Part shown: one piece after another, positions 9,082 to 18,478 of the stretch | Position numbering within the stretch: the first letter of the stretch is position 1 | How the letters are laid out: each line of letters begins with the position of its first letter | NCBI GenBank assembly: GCA_016934035.1 | Contig: JAFGTP010000040.1 | Location: forward strand, 231,470 to 295,469 | DNA length: 64,000 nt | Direction: 5' to 3' | Origin: Fidelibacterota bacterium | GTDB taxonomy: Bacteria > Fidelibacterota > UBA2242 > JAFGTP01 | Notes under the pieces: model-generated | What the model was told of the DNA's origin: nothing | What the model saw: the letters and a program-made list of their open reading frames with translations, nothing else | Database searches by the model: none | Program-made: the position numbers and the translations under genes

Positions 9082-9115
9082 AAAAAGCCTTCGATAAACA
9101 TCGAAGGCTTTTTAT
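9082..9115. terminator. Bidirectional intrinsic terminator after the C69 dipeptidase
   Basis: Perfect 9-bp hairpin: GCCTTCGAT (9087-9095), loop AAAC, ATCGAAGGC (9100-9108), with A5 on the left and T5 on the right, so it can act on both strands. It ends the minus-strand dipeptidase message (stop at 9165) before the next gene's promoter. Confidence 0.85.
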
Positions 9116-9164
9116 TTGAATTCACCTTCCGGATTTATTGGAAGTTTTGAAAGGCCTAATGTTA

Positions 9165-10802
9165 TTATTCGTGATTATTGGTATACTTCACAATAATATC
9201 ATTGCGCAGTTCCAAAAACATTTTCGTCACTTCTTGCATCTTTTCATTGGAATATTTCGTCAGGTATTCCTGTGCTTTTTTTGGATTTTTATGAAAAAGT
9301 CTCAAGGCTTCCTTTTCTATTTTTTCCTGGTCCTCAAAGAGTTTTTCCTCCCAGGGATTTCTGACAGCCCAGACATCTTCTCTTATTTTTTGAAATTTCA
9401 AATTGGCAAGGTTGTCTACAAAATCAATAGCCCAGCGGGCGGAATTCTCATCATATTTCTCGGGATTATAGTTTTTATAGGATTCATCCACAGAAAGATT
9501 TCCTGCGTAAATTGGCACATAGGGGCTGAAGTAGGGATTGTCCAGATAGACCCAATAAACGCCGCCAATGGGATCCGGCAACCAGTTCCGAAGTTGCAAT
9601 ACCATACCATAATGGCCACGGTGGCGGGCGACCGGGCGCCGATAGGTCATCTTCAGTAAGGTCCGCAGGTCGCTTCCCGGGAATGGGGTGGCCAGAGGGC
9701 TTTTTTTATAGACGCCGACGCTGTCAAAAACCAACCATTCCGGCCCGGCGGTCATATCGTATATGGTTCCTTCGAAAGTTGAACGCTGGAATTTGATCAC
9801 ATCCGGTACTGAAATTTTTTCTTCCGGTTTGACGGCAAAGGGATAAATGGAAAGAGGTTCCACCACCTGATAATAAGGCTGAATTCCTTTGTAGGGGTCA
9901 TCATTCATAAAACGATCTGGCCATTTTTTGAAATTTGGTGCAAAAGTCTGATGGAAAAGCCAGAATCTGCTGGTAGCGTATTCTACTGCACAAGTTGGTG
10001 CATAAGTTTCCTGCCAGTTGAATGCCTTACCGGAATGGGGATCATACCAGCCACGATCAATGGCTTCCTGTATGTAATTTTCAGATACCATAAAGTTGGT
10101 TGTATCACCGGCATCAATTTCCTTGATAATGCTCCAGTTGGGAATCATGGTCGCCTTATCTGCGGGAAGTTTTTGGGCGGCCCAGATAGCACCGGATTTT
10201 CCGCTGTCTTTTTTCCAGCCTTCACCGACCCCAAAACATTCAAATACCCAGATTTCTTCTGTATCAGCAATGACCAAAGCTTCGGAACCATCGCCGCTGG
10301 AAGGCAAAAACCCGTACTCGGTCATCAGATGGCCGATGAACCGGGTGGCCGGTTTGGCTTTTTTGAACCGCTGCAGGGCAAAAATCTGGGCCTGCTCGAT
10401 GGTCATAATGGCGTCGCTGGTTTTACGGGTACAGGTAAGTTCGGCCCGTTGGGTGGTGGTACTTTCGCCGATTCCCAACTGATATTCATTTATGTGGGAA
10501 TAGGCAGATTGGAAATATTTGTAAGTTATTTCTACCTGAGGAATGTATCCTAGAATTTCTCCGTCATCATAAAGACTGTTTTGGGCATCCTGAATACCCC
10601 GGTAAACCGGAGCCTTTGTCCCGGGTTTGAAAGTCTGGGACGGCACAACAAAAATTCGTGAATCCTTACCGGTATCGGTGTGGGAAATGATCACGGAACC
10701 ATCAGCCGAGGCGTTTTTACCGACAGCAATAATGGTGCATGGAAACAGATCGGATTGTAAAAGGACAAATATTGTAAGTATAAAACAGAAATTTTTGGAC
10801 AT
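9165..10802 (-). CDS. C69-family dipeptidase
   Basis: Secreted N-terminal-nucleophile hydrolase of peptidase family C69 (PepD-like dipeptidases). After the signal (residues 1-21) the mature protein would begin with Cys22 in PCTIIAVGKNASADGS, the family's autoprocessed catalytic Cys and its TADGS-like motif. Further family landmarks are SHTDTGKDSR, GIGESTT, the WVFECFGVG strand and RPVARHRGHYGMV. An upstream in-frame ATG at 10817 exists, but the sequence between the two reads AAAGGGGGAGAA, which is a strong ribosome binding site for the ATG at 10802, so that start is chosen (545 aa). It is monocistronic, ending at the 9087 hairpin. Confidence 0.85.
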   Translation of the reverse strand: MSKNFCFILTIFVLLQSDLFPCTIIAVGKNASADGSVIISHTDTGKDSRIFVVPSQTFKPGTKAPVYRGIQDAQNSLYDDGEILGYIPQVEITYKYFQSAYSHINEYQLGIGESTTTQRAELTCTRKTSDAIMTIEQAQIFALQRFKKAKPATRFIGHLMTEYGFLPSSGDGSEALVIADTEEIWVFECFGVGEGWKKDSGKSGAIWAAQKLPADKATMIPNWSIIKEIDAGDTTNFMVSENYIQEAIDRGWYDPHSGKAFNWQETYAPTCAVEYATSRFWLFHQTFAPNFKKWPDRFMNDDPYKGIQPYYQVVEPLSIYPFAVKPEEKISVPDVIKFQRSTFEGTIYDMTAGPEWLVFDSVGVYKKSPLATPFPGSDLRTLLKMTYRRPVARHRGHYGMVLQLRNWLPDPIGGVYWVYLDNPYFSPYVPIYAGNLSVDESYKNYNPEKYDENSARWAIDFVDNLANLKFQKIREDVWAVRNPWEEKLFEDQEKIEKEALRLFHKNPKKAQEYLTKYSNEKMQEVTKMFLELRNDIIVKYTNNHE

Positions 10803-10984
10803 TTCTCCCCCTTTCAAAAAATTCAGTCAGTTTTCTGATTATAATAAAATCGAAAGTATAAAACCATCTTTTCTTTTAAGAAATTTATTCACCCTCACCC
10901 TTAACTTTTACTTCACCTCATATAACTATTGTCTATCCGATACTTTTTTCCTACTTTTTCCTGAGTAAAAAATTTGAGGACAAA

Positions 10985-11323
10985 ATGAAAGTTGAGATTA
11001 AAAACATAAGTATAAGTTCAGTTTTAAAAATGTCGTTTTTAACATTGCTGACGACGGGGACTATTTTTTTTACCTTTGTGACATTGATGATACTGAAACT
11101 GGTCAATAATCTGGGGGCAGACTGGAATGAAATCAGCGATTTGGGCATAGCAACTATGACTGAAATGACCTTGGGGAGTATCTTAATGTCCTCTTTTTTA
11201 TTAGGTGTATTAATATCTGTTGGCCTTGTGTTCTGGATTTCAATATTGGTGATTGCCTATAATTTTTTTGCCAGTCTGTTGGGTGGAATTGTGTTTGAAA
11301 TTGAAGATAAATCAAACATGTAG
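10985..11323 (+). CDS. Small two-TM membrane protein, DUF3566-like
   Basis: A 112-aa protein with a short charged N-terminus (MKVEIKNISISSVLKMS), helix 1 at about 17-40, a polar loop (NNLGADWNEISDLGIATM) and helix 2 at about 66-95 ending EIEDKS. The 'SVLKMSF' start, two helices and the closing GG-x-x-F-E-I-E match the layout of DUF3566 transmembrane proteins. Function unknown. A GAGGA lies 5 nt before the ATG. It stands alone, upstream of the GntR regulator. Confidence 0.55.
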   Translation: MKVEIKNISISSVLKMSFLTLLTTGTIFFTFVTLMILKLVNNLGADWNEISDLGIATMTEMTLGSILMSSFLLGVLISVGLVFWISILVIAYNFFASLLGGIVFEIEDKSNM

Positions 11324-11486
11324 TAATCATGTTTTTCAGTCTTTGGCAGATAAATTTTAATGTGTTGTTTGAAAAATAGTATAGTTTTACTCTGTTTTTA
11401 AAGCGTACATGACCTGCTGTCCGCTTGTTTTTAAGGGGAGCAGAAGGATTAGTTTAATTTCAAAAAAATCAGGAAGAAAAAGATTA

Positions 11487-12512
11487 ATGATAATTATTGA
11501 CCAGGACAGTCGAATTCCTAAATACCGCCAAATCGTTCAGGAAATCATAAAAAACATTAAAAATGGCGAGTTAAAATATGGTGATCGGCTGCCTTCCATC
11601 AACGAACTCAAGAGCACGCTGGATGTAGCCCGCGACACAGTGGTAAAAGCCTATAAAAAACTCAACGCCACCGGTGTAATATCCTCCATGCCCGGCAAAG
11701 GTTATTACATTTCTAAAAATATTCCGGATATAAAACACAGAATTTTTCTGCTGTTTGACCTGTTTCTCCCTTATAAAAGAACAATTTTGAATTCCTTTCT
11801 CGAACATATTGGCGATCATGTCCTGGTCGATGTTTACTTTCATCATTATAACAAAAATTTGTATAAAAAACTGATTTTGGAAGCCCTTGGAAAATACACA
11901 GATTATGTCATCATGCCTTTGGAAGAAAAACCTGAACAACAAACATGGTTTAATCATACTCTGGGAAAGCAAAACACCTATATTCTGGACGTCGGATTAA
12001 AAGAATACGGCTACAAATACCCGTCGGTATGTCAGGATTTTCGCAAATCCTGGTATCATGGATTGGCCCAGGTGAGCAGCCGATTAAGAAAATATGATGA
12101 ACTGGTACTCGTGGAATATAAAGCGCCCATGAGTCAATATTCTGCGCCCCATGACCTGGAAATGGTGCGGGGTTTTAATGAATTTTGCCGGGATTTCAAA
12201 TTTAAATCGAGGATTATTCGAAATATAGAAGAAGCAAAGGTGGAGAAAAATAAATGCTATGTGGTTTCTGATGATGATGATCTCGTGATGATGATGCTGG
12301 AAGCCCGTGAAAAAGGATTTGAACCGGGACAAAATGTGGGTTTTATTTCACACAATGATGAGCCCCTGAAAAGTATTGCCGGGAAAAATGGAATAGCCAC
12401 TATTTCCACGGATTTTTATGAAATGGGTAAAAAAATGGCGGAGATGATCACTTCCGGAGATAAACAACACCATATTAATCCGTCAGGAATTATGGTCAGA
12501 GATTCCATTTAA
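11487..12512 (+). CDS. GntR-family regulator with periplasmic-binding-protein-like sensor
   Basis: A DNA-binding regulator of 341 aa. Residues 1-75 form the GntR winged helix (PKYRQIVQEIIKNIKNGELKYGDRLPSINELKSTLDVARDTVVKAYKKLNATGVI, then the GKGYYIS wing). The rest is a two-lobed Rossmann-like domain (IFLLFDLFLPYKRTILNSF, DYVIMPLEEK, KCYVVSDDDDLVMMMLEA, VGFISHNDEPLK) like the LacI-type sensors of FCB GntR proteins that bind sugars. Start 11487 is chosen because AGGAAG lies about 10 nt upstream and the family begins here; the frame is open further to 11409. The gene is convergent with the NhaC gene, so its target is not evident from context. Confidence 0.85.
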   Translation: MIIIDQDSRIPKYRQIVQEIIKNIKNGELKYGDRLPSINELKSTLDVARDTVVKAYKKLNATGVISSMPGKGYYISKNIPDIKHRIFLLFDLFLPYKRTILNSFLEHIGDHVLVDVYFHHYNKNLYKKLILEALGKYTDYVIMPLEEKPEQQTWFNHTLGKQNTYILDVGLKEYGYKYPSVCQDFRKSWYHGLAQVSSRLRKYDELVLVEYKAPMSQYSAPHDLEMVRGFNEFCRDFKFKSRIIRNIEEAKVEKNKCYVVSDDDDLVMMMLEAREKGFEPGQNVGFISHNDEPLKSIAGKNGIATISTDFYEMGKKMAEMITSGDKQHHINPSGIMVRDSI

Positions 12513-12558
12513 ATGGGATTGAGTTCAAAAGGACCTGTTGAATTGTTGCAAAAGCTGG

Positions 12559-14064
12559 TCAATGTAAATTGGCAGAAGCCATTCTGTTTTTCTGGAACTT
12601 TACAATGAGCAGGTAGCCTGCAGCCATCAAAAATATCACAATACCATAAACCCATCCGATGGGTAAAAAGATCAGCAATAAATAAGCAAGAACAGCCATA
12701 CCGGCCACATATAGGATTTGAGGCATTTGGGTATTGATATGGTCAATCGGCTGGATCTTACAGGCAGCTGCCGACATAATGGCTTTGTCTGAATAGGGAA
12801 TCAGTTGGGCACCGAGTATTGCACCGGATATTGTGGCGGCCACGACGGCATAGATGACAGAGGGTTCGGAGCCGGCTGCCATCTGGGCGGCAATGGGCAT
12901 GATCAGAACCATGGAACTCCAGCTGAAGCCGCTGGCGATTGTTACCAGGGCTGAAATAATGAAAATAAACAGGGACAGGAATTCCGGTGTAATAAAATTT
13001 TTAAAAGCATTAGATATAAAATAGCCGGTCTGCAGATCAATAGTTACCAGCTCCAGCCCTTTGGCCAGAATAATCACCAGCCCGGTTGGCAGTAATTCTC
13101 TGATGCCTTCCCACAGCAGGATTGAATATTCTTTTGGTTTTAAAATACGGTCTCTAAACATGAGAACGGTCAGAATAATCAGGGCAATTATGACAGAGAA
13201 ATTCAAGACATCAATGGATGGAGCATTCCCAATGATGGAAACAATATTCCCGCGCTCAGCAGCGGGTGTCGCCCAATAGCCACCCACAAACATACCCAGT
13301 ATGGCTATGATTAGGAGGGCTGAAAAAGGGACCAGCATGTCCCGTTTTCGGGCGGATTTTTTATGTTCTTCAATTTTACCGATTTTACTATGGATTTGTT
13401 TGGTATAAAACCAATGACCGAAATAGGCCACCATAAAGACGAATATAATATTCAGGATTGTAAAAATATGATAGGGAAGGGAGGCAAAAAAGGTTGTAAC
13501 TGGTGATTGGTCAAGAATGCCTTTGGTGGCGCCACCGATGAGGGAAATTTCAAAAGCCGCCCAGGTGGAGATCAACGTGATTGATGACACTGATGCGATG
13601 ACATCGATAAAATAGGCCAGTTTAAAGGATGAAATATGGTTTTTGCGGAAAACCGGACTCACTGATGCGCCGGTGATCAGGACATTGGCATAATCATCTA
13701 TGAAAAGTGAGATACTAATAAAAAAAGCTGCCAGTCTTGATTTTCGGCGGCTCTTCAGTTTGTCTCCCAGGTAATGTCCCAGTTTGTCCGAGGCGCCGGT
13801 TTCTGCCAGTACACGAAGGATAGCTGATATTGCCAGGATAAAAAAGGTGATTTTCAGCCGTTCTGCGTCGGTGAAACTGTTGAAAAGATAAATTGCGAAT
13901 TGTTTCAGACCGTAGATAAAATTTTTGCTGAAAATAAAGGCTCCTGCCATGACGCCAAAAAAAAGGGCCCAGTGGACTTTTCGTGTTTTATAGCAAAGCA
14001 GCACTGTAATGACTGCCGGCACCAGCGACCAAATGCCAAAATTTGTTTCCATAGCTCCCGTCAT
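12559..14064 (-). CDS. NhaC-family Na+/H+ antiporter
   Basis: A 501-aa integral membrane protein with about 11-12 helices. NhaC-type signatures are visible: FFISISLFIDDYANVLITGASVSPVFR (the conserved F-x-DDYAN-x-L-x-x-G-x-x-x-x-P segment), SSFKLAYFIDVIASVSSI, and the C-terminal ISGAILGAQLIPYSDKAIMSAAACKIQPIDHINTQMP repeat half. Family members exchange Na+ for H+ or coupled organic ions. The gene follows the PLP decarboxylase by 25 nt on the same strand, which suggests a joint role in pH or polyamine/amine homeostasis, possibly exchange of the decarboxylase substrate or product (inference). The start could be the ATG at 14052, preceded closely by GGGAG. Confidence 0.82.
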   Translation of the reverse strand: MTGAMETNFGIWSLVPAVITVLLCYKTRKVHWALFFGVMAGAFIFSKNFIYGLKQFAIYLFNSFTDAERLKITFFILAISAILRVLAETGASDKLGHYLGDKLKSRRKSRLAAFFISISLFIDDYANVLITGASVSPVFRKNHISSFKLAYFIDVIASVSSITLISTWAAFEISLIGGATKGILDQSPVTTFFASLPYHIFTILNIIFVFMVAYFGHWFYTKQIHSKIGKIEEHKKSARKRDMLVPFSALLIIAILGMFVGGYWATPAAERGNIVSIIGNAPSIDVLNFSVIIALIILTVLMFRDRILKPKEYSILLWEGIRELLPTGLVIILAKGLELVTIDLQTGYFISNAFKNFITPEFLSLFIFIISALVTIASGFSWSSMVLIMPIAAQMAAGSEPSVIYAVVAATISGAILGAQLIPYSDKAIMSAAACKIQPIDHINTQMPQILYVAGMAVLAYLLLIFLPIGWVYGIVIFLMAAGYLLIVKFQKNRMASANLH

Positions 14065-14089
14065 TTAAATAAATAATGTTTTTTGTTTG

Positions 14090-16006
14090 TTAAGAAATTT
14101 CATATCCATCGTCTTTGAGTTGTTTTTCTTCATTTTCGGTGGCAACTTTGATGTTATTGCTGTCCATTCCATGAATTTCCACACCTTTTTCGGTCAGTTG
14201 GGTCAGGTATTTGATGATGTCCTTTGTAATGATCTGCCCGGGAATCAGGATTGGAATGCCAGGAGGATAGGGAACAGCCATAACCGTGGCGATTTTTCCT
14301 TCGGCATCACGGATATCCATCAATTCTCCGGTGCAATAAAAGGCATGTCGCGGCAGATATTTCAGGTCTGAGAGCACCAGTTTGATATCATTGTCCCGCA
14401 GACTGGATTTTGACTTTTTCCCTTTTCTGGAGAGTGATTCCAAGGCGAGAAACAGCCGGTTTGTTTTTGAGCGCGTAGTGCCAATGGTGATCAGCAGTGT
14501 AATGGTGTTAAAGGTGGATTTTTCAATCTGAATTCCAAAATCTTCACTCAAAGCGGCTTCAATTTCATTGTTGGTATATCCGCTTTTGGATATGTCGATG
14601 GTTATTTTTGTATCATCATGACGAATATTGTCATCTTTTATTTCACTGGAGATGAGGTCTTTCAATTCCAGAACGGAAAAACCATCCAGTGAATTAATAG
14701 ACTCTTTCAGGTCCTTGGCCAGATCCAGGGCATGGGAGAGTAGTTTGTAGCCTTCCATGACCATTTGCTTACGGGCTACGTCCAGGGATGCAATCATTGG
14801 ATATCCCGGAGAGGTGGAGGTGTACATCATATAATTTTCCATGAAAAATTCTTCGATACTTTCGAAATCGGGATCGTTGACATGAAGCATGGAGGCCTGT
14901 GAAAAGGCACTCATGGTCTTATGAGTTGATTGAGTGGCATAATCGGCGCCGGCGGCCATGGCGGTGGGATAATAACAATGGTGGAAATTTGCGTAACCAA
15001 ACCAGGCTTCATCCACAATGACCTTGATGTGACGTTTATGGGCTTCTTTCACGATGGATTCAATGTCATAGATCAGTCCGTCATAGGTGCAATTGGTGAC
15101 TATGATGGCTTTGACTTTTTTCCCTTTGTTCAGGGCCTTGTCCATACTTTCGATCATCCTTTTTTTTGGGATCGGCCCAAAAATACCGTATTTATTATTT
15201 ACTGAGGGCAGCATGTAGATCGGTTCGGCACCGGCGGCCACCACACTGTAGTGCACGGATTTATGGCAATTTCTGTCCATGAGAATTGCATCGCCGGGTT
15301 TGACAATGGTTTGAATGATGATTTTGTTGGAGGTTGATGTGCCATTGGTTACAAAAAAGGTCTTTTTTGCCCGGAAGGCCTTGGCGGCCAGGTGCTGTGC
15401 CCGGTCAATGACACCGCCGGGTTTTGGAGAAAGCAGGGAGTCCAGCGAGGGTACGGATACCGATATATCCGATGCAAACATATTATGTCCGAAAAAATCG
15501 TAATAATCTTTGACCCAGGGTGAATTTTTTACTGAATCACCGGAAGAATGTCCTGGGGTATGCCAGGAATCATTGGCTTTGTTGGCGTATTTGACCAGTG
15601 CATCAAAAAAGGGCGTCTGGCTCTTTTCCTCAATGGCTGCGAATATTTTTCTTTTGATGTCATCGTAATCAAAATCCATTTTGAAAAAATATCCGCTGAT
15701 CAGTCCGTGGCCTTTGATCAGTCGGGGGTCCTTGTGACGAGTGAAGAGAAAGATATCGACTTCCGGCCTGAGACGTAAAATCTCTTTGAAAATTTTTTCT
15801 CCGGTGACTGTTGTTGAATTGTTTTGAGAGGTGTGGACTTCCCAGTTGACCAAAACGATCTGAATGTCTCCATCTTTGATAAGATAATCCAGGCCTTCAG
15901 AAAAGAAAAGGGTGTCGACAATAGACAGGCCTCGCTTTTCTAATTCATATTTACTTTTTTCACAAATTTCCTGACTGCTTTCAATAAGTAATACTTTATA
16001 TTTCAT
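14090..16006 (-). CDS. Orn/Lys/Arg-type PLP decarboxylase with N-terminal receiver-like domain
   Basis: A 638-aa fold-type I PLP enzyme. Residues 1-125 form the receiver-like 'wing' domain of basic amino acid decarboxylases (KVLLIESSQEICEKSK, IVLVNWE, DIFLFTRHKD). The catalytic part contains WHTPGHSSG, FFVTNGTSTSNKIIIQTIVKPGDAILMDRNCHKS, VDEAWFGYA (Asp332 for the pyridine N) and STHKTMSAFSQ with the Schiff-base Lys363. It is shorter than biodegradative AdiA/CadA (over 700 aa). The closing segment, YCTGELMDIRDAEGKIATVMAVPYPPGIPILIPGQ, is the family's. Arginine is the most likely substrate, lysine or ornithine cannot be excluded. A good AAAGGA precedes the ATG. It forms a two-gene operon with the NhaC antiporter. 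Confidence 0.88.
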   Translation of the reverse strand: MKYKVLLIESSQEICEKSKYELEKRGLSIVDTLFFSEGLDYLIKDGDIQIVLVNWEVHTSQNNSTTVTGEKIFKEILRLRPEVDIFLFTRHKDPRLIKGHGLISGYFFKMDFDYDDIKRKIFAAIEEKSQTPFFDALVKYANKANDSWHTPGHSSGDSVKNSPWVKDYYDFFGHNMFASDISVSVPSLDSLLSPKPGGVIDRAQHLAAKAFRAKKTFFVTNGTSTSNKIIIQTIVKPGDAILMDRNCHKSVHYSVVAAGAEPIYMLPSVNNKYGIFGPIPKKRMIESMDKALNKGKKVKAIIVTNCTYDGLIYDIESIVKEAHKRHIKVIVDEAWFGYANFHHCYYPTAMAAGADYATQSTHKTMSAFSQASMLHVNDPDFESIEEFFMENYMMYTSTSPGYPMIASLDVARKQMVMEGYKLLSHALDLAKDLKESINSLDGFSVLELKDLISSEIKDDNIRHDDTKITIDISKSGYTNNEIEAALSEDFGIQIEKSTFNTITLLITIGTTRSKTNRLFLALESLSRKGKKSKSSLRDNDIKLVLSDLKYLPRHAFYCTGELMDIRDAEGKIATVMAVPYPPGIPILIPGQIITKDIIKYLTQLTEKGVEIHGMDSNNIKVATENEEKQLKDDGYEIS

Positions 16007-16458
16007 GATCTTAATCCTTTATTTGGCTTTCAAAAAATCAAGCAAATTTCAAGCCTGCAATATTATGAAATATTTTTTATGTTTACTAACCCAAAATCAT
16101 TAAATATTTAAAAGGAAATTACAAAACAAAGGACCGGCTGAATGTGGTGCGCTGTTTATTAAGAGATGACGAATTTTTGCTTATGCCAAAGAATTCTGGC
16201 ATTCTTACCGATGATGGGCAATGGATTTTGAATAGATTCATATTTTTAAATTAGCGGATATAAAGTAATGGTATTTTTAAAAAAAAATAAATAATTATCT
16301 TGACAACAGAATATTCGTTTAATAATTTGCCTCGTAAATATGCGGTATTAACAGGTTTATGTTATAAAAAATAGGCAGTAGACATTTATAGTTCAGAGTT
16401 TTGAATTGGCAATAATGATTACGGTTTTCCAAAATTTTTATAATAGAGAATATTTTAT
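16007..16458. other. Divergent intergenic region, 452 nt
   Basis: AT-rich spacer between the decarboxylase (minus) and the unknown exported protein (plus). It holds one plausible promoter for the plus strand, TTGACA at 16300-16305 with TAATAAT near 16322, but it is over 130 nt from the start codon. No RNA, repeat or small gene was seen. Confidence 0.4.
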
Positions 16459-18429
16459 ATGATTGGAAATAGAAAACGAAGATTAGTGTTTGGTATTCTG
16501 TTTTTTTTGTTAATAGTGAATTTTCTGTTTGCCAAAAAGGATTTAAAAATTCAAATACCGGAAAATTCAGAATACCAGGTGGAATTGAATCGATGTACGA
16601 AGGGTAATCGGAATAATGATGGAAAATTTATCGATTTTTACTTTAAGTATGATTCAAGTTCTGGATCAGTTTTTTATCGGAGTGAAAATGGCTGGACTCT
16701 GGTTCCTAATCAAAATACCAGCAAAGCTATTATTACGATTGAATTGGATGTCGAAGAAGAACATCAATTACTGGAAATGCTGACAACCAGGCAAACGATT
16801 GTAAAAGATAAAATTCTGATGGTCAGTGATTTTCTGGGTCGGCTTGTGGCTGATGAAAATTACAATGTGGAAATAATGGAGCGGAACTCAAAGTTGATCA
16901 ATCATAATTTGATTTATTACAGGATTTCCGGCCTGGGGCCCAAAGTCCCTGAAGAACCTGAAATAGAAAGAATTTTTCTGGAACAGCCCAAGGAAAACAT
17001 AGTCCAGGCAGAAAAAAAAGAAAATCCTTTTTTTAAATTGATTCGAAATTATGTGCCTGAATCCTTTGATTATAAACAAGAAAATGTGTTTGTCGATTTT
17101 GAAGCCGGTTTGATAACAATCAGGGAATTAAAACTAAAAAATCAGACTGCTTATTTTGATTCTGCTATTTGTGATGAAATACAAATTTGCCTGAAACATG
17201 ATGATTTTGTCAATCTGATAGATTTTGAAGCAAAAAATGGCAAGGAAGAACCCGAGTTTGATTTTATCATGAAAAATGAGTTGAGAACTTCCATGTTTCA
17301 GATTCAGACTCATCAGGATGATATTCACCTGGTTTCTCAAAAATTTGGCTTCAGCAGTCTTGTTCCGGCAGTGGTTACGGAAAATATAGACCTTTCGGTT
17401 GATGTTTTTAATGAGGATTTCAGAATTGAACCCGGAATAATGGTAAATGGCAGGATTCTATTTCGTGCATCTGCGGACTACTGTAAAGAGATACCGAATT
17501 TGAATATTGGGACACAACAAACTGACATGACTTTTCTCCCGATTAAGGAGTTGTCATTATCAGATCTGAAAGTATTTTATAAAAATCAGGAAATAGCCGA
17601 TTGGACCTTTGGCGATTCACTTTATAAATATCAGGGTATTGAATATTGTTTTAAATTATTGGATAATGAAAAATTTAACAGTGATTTGGCCGGAAAATTG
17701 AAATTTGAGAATTTTTCCAATTGCAAACTGGTCGCTACCCCAAAATTCATACAGTTATGCCCGGATTTTATTTTGACAGGAAACTCATTTTATGAAAAGA
17801 TTGATATATTTCCGCTGGCCATTACCCTGAATATTCCTGCTGAAGAATTTCCCATTACCTTTGATCAGTTAATGGACCATTACGGTCACGTTGATGATTT
17901 TCGATTGATGGTGGAAGAGTATATTTCGAAAAATAACCAGTACAGTTTTGACAGAAATCAGAGTTTAGATAAAAAAAATCAGAATTTTAAGGTCACCCGG
18001 AATTTGATAAAAAAGGATTTCACAGTAACATTAAATTTTGATGTTCTTCCTGAAGAGGAAATATTGCTTAATTATTCTGTAATTCCTTTTAGTAATCCCC
18101 ACAAAATTGAAAACCATTCTGAAAAAATCGGCGGCGATCAATTGGTTCTGAAAAATGTTTTATGGCCGGTAGAATTGATGGAAGAAGATGGTTTGTATAT
18201 CAATCTGGAAGCACCTGTCGGTTATACTTTTGCGGATGGTGCAAGGCTTCAGACCCTTGCCGTCACAAAAGGAAATACAAACCCCTTTATAAACTTTTTT
18301 AAAATCCAAATTGACAGGATTTTAGAATTGGATTTAAAGGAATTTTCAGAAGGGGACAGACTGGATTCTGCCAGGGTTTTAGAGGCTCTCAGCAAACGGT
18401 TGCAGCTTTTGAATTCATCAGAAGAATAG
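16459..18429 (+). CDS. Large exported protein of unknown function
   Basis: A 656-aa protein with a signal sequence or anchor (residues about 8-25, RRLVFGILFFLLIVNFLFAKK) and a long soluble, acidic, strand-rich body. It has no recognised domain. Repeated F-D/E-x alternation (VFVDFEAGLITIRELKLK, FDFIMKNELRTSMFQIQTHQDDIHLV, ITFDQLMDHYGHVDDFRLMVEEYI) suggests stacked beta domains with one helical insertion around residues 470-500. No Cys-rich, protease or glycosidase motif is present. It has no T9SS sorting domain at its C-terminus. It is monocistronic and convergent with the histidine kinase. Probably periplasmic. Confidence 0.6.
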   Translation: MIGNRKRRLVFGILFFLLIVNFLFAKKDLKIQIPENSEYQVELNRCTKGNRNNDGKFIDFYFKYDSSSGSVFYRSENGWTLVPNQNTSKAIITIELDVEEEHQLLEMLTTRQTIVKDKILMVSDFLGRLVADENYNVEIMERNSKLINHNLIYYRISGLGPKVPEEPEIERIFLEQPKENIVQAEKKENPFFKLIRNYVPESFDYKQENVFVDFEAGLITIRELKLKNQTAYFDSAICDEIQICLKHDDFVNLIDFEAKNGKEEPEFDFIMKNELRTSMFQIQTHQDDIHLVSQKFGFSSLVPAVVTENIDLSVDVFNEDFRIEPGIMVNGRILFRASADYCKEIPNLNIGTQQTDMTFLPIKELSLSDLKVFYKNQEIADWTFGDSLYKYQGIEYCFKLLDNEKFNSDLAGKLKFENFSNCKLVATPKFIQLCPDFILTGNSFYEKIDIFPLAITLNIPAEEFPITFDQLMDHYGHVDDFRLMVEEYISKNNQYSFDRNQSLDKKNQNFKVTRNLIKKDFTVTLNFDVLPEEEILLNYSVIPFSNPHKIENHSEKIGGDQLVLKNVLWPVELMEEDGLYINLEAPVGYTFADGARLQTLAVTKGNTNPFINFFKIQIDRILELDLKEFSEGDRLDSARVLEALSKRLQLLNSSEE

Positions 18430-18478
18430 CCGGATGGAATGGTTCCTGGCATTCACTTCCGGTTATTAAAAAATTATA

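Noticed and set aside
9138..9659. Long plus-strand frame opposite the C69 dipeptidase
   Set aside because: The minus frame has a signal peptide and the catalytic Cys motif; the opposite frame is a shadow.
16300..16330. TTGACA with TAATAAT as promoter for the 16459 gene
   Set aside because: More than 130 nt from the start and a single chance match in AT-rich DNA; mentioned only in the spacer entry.
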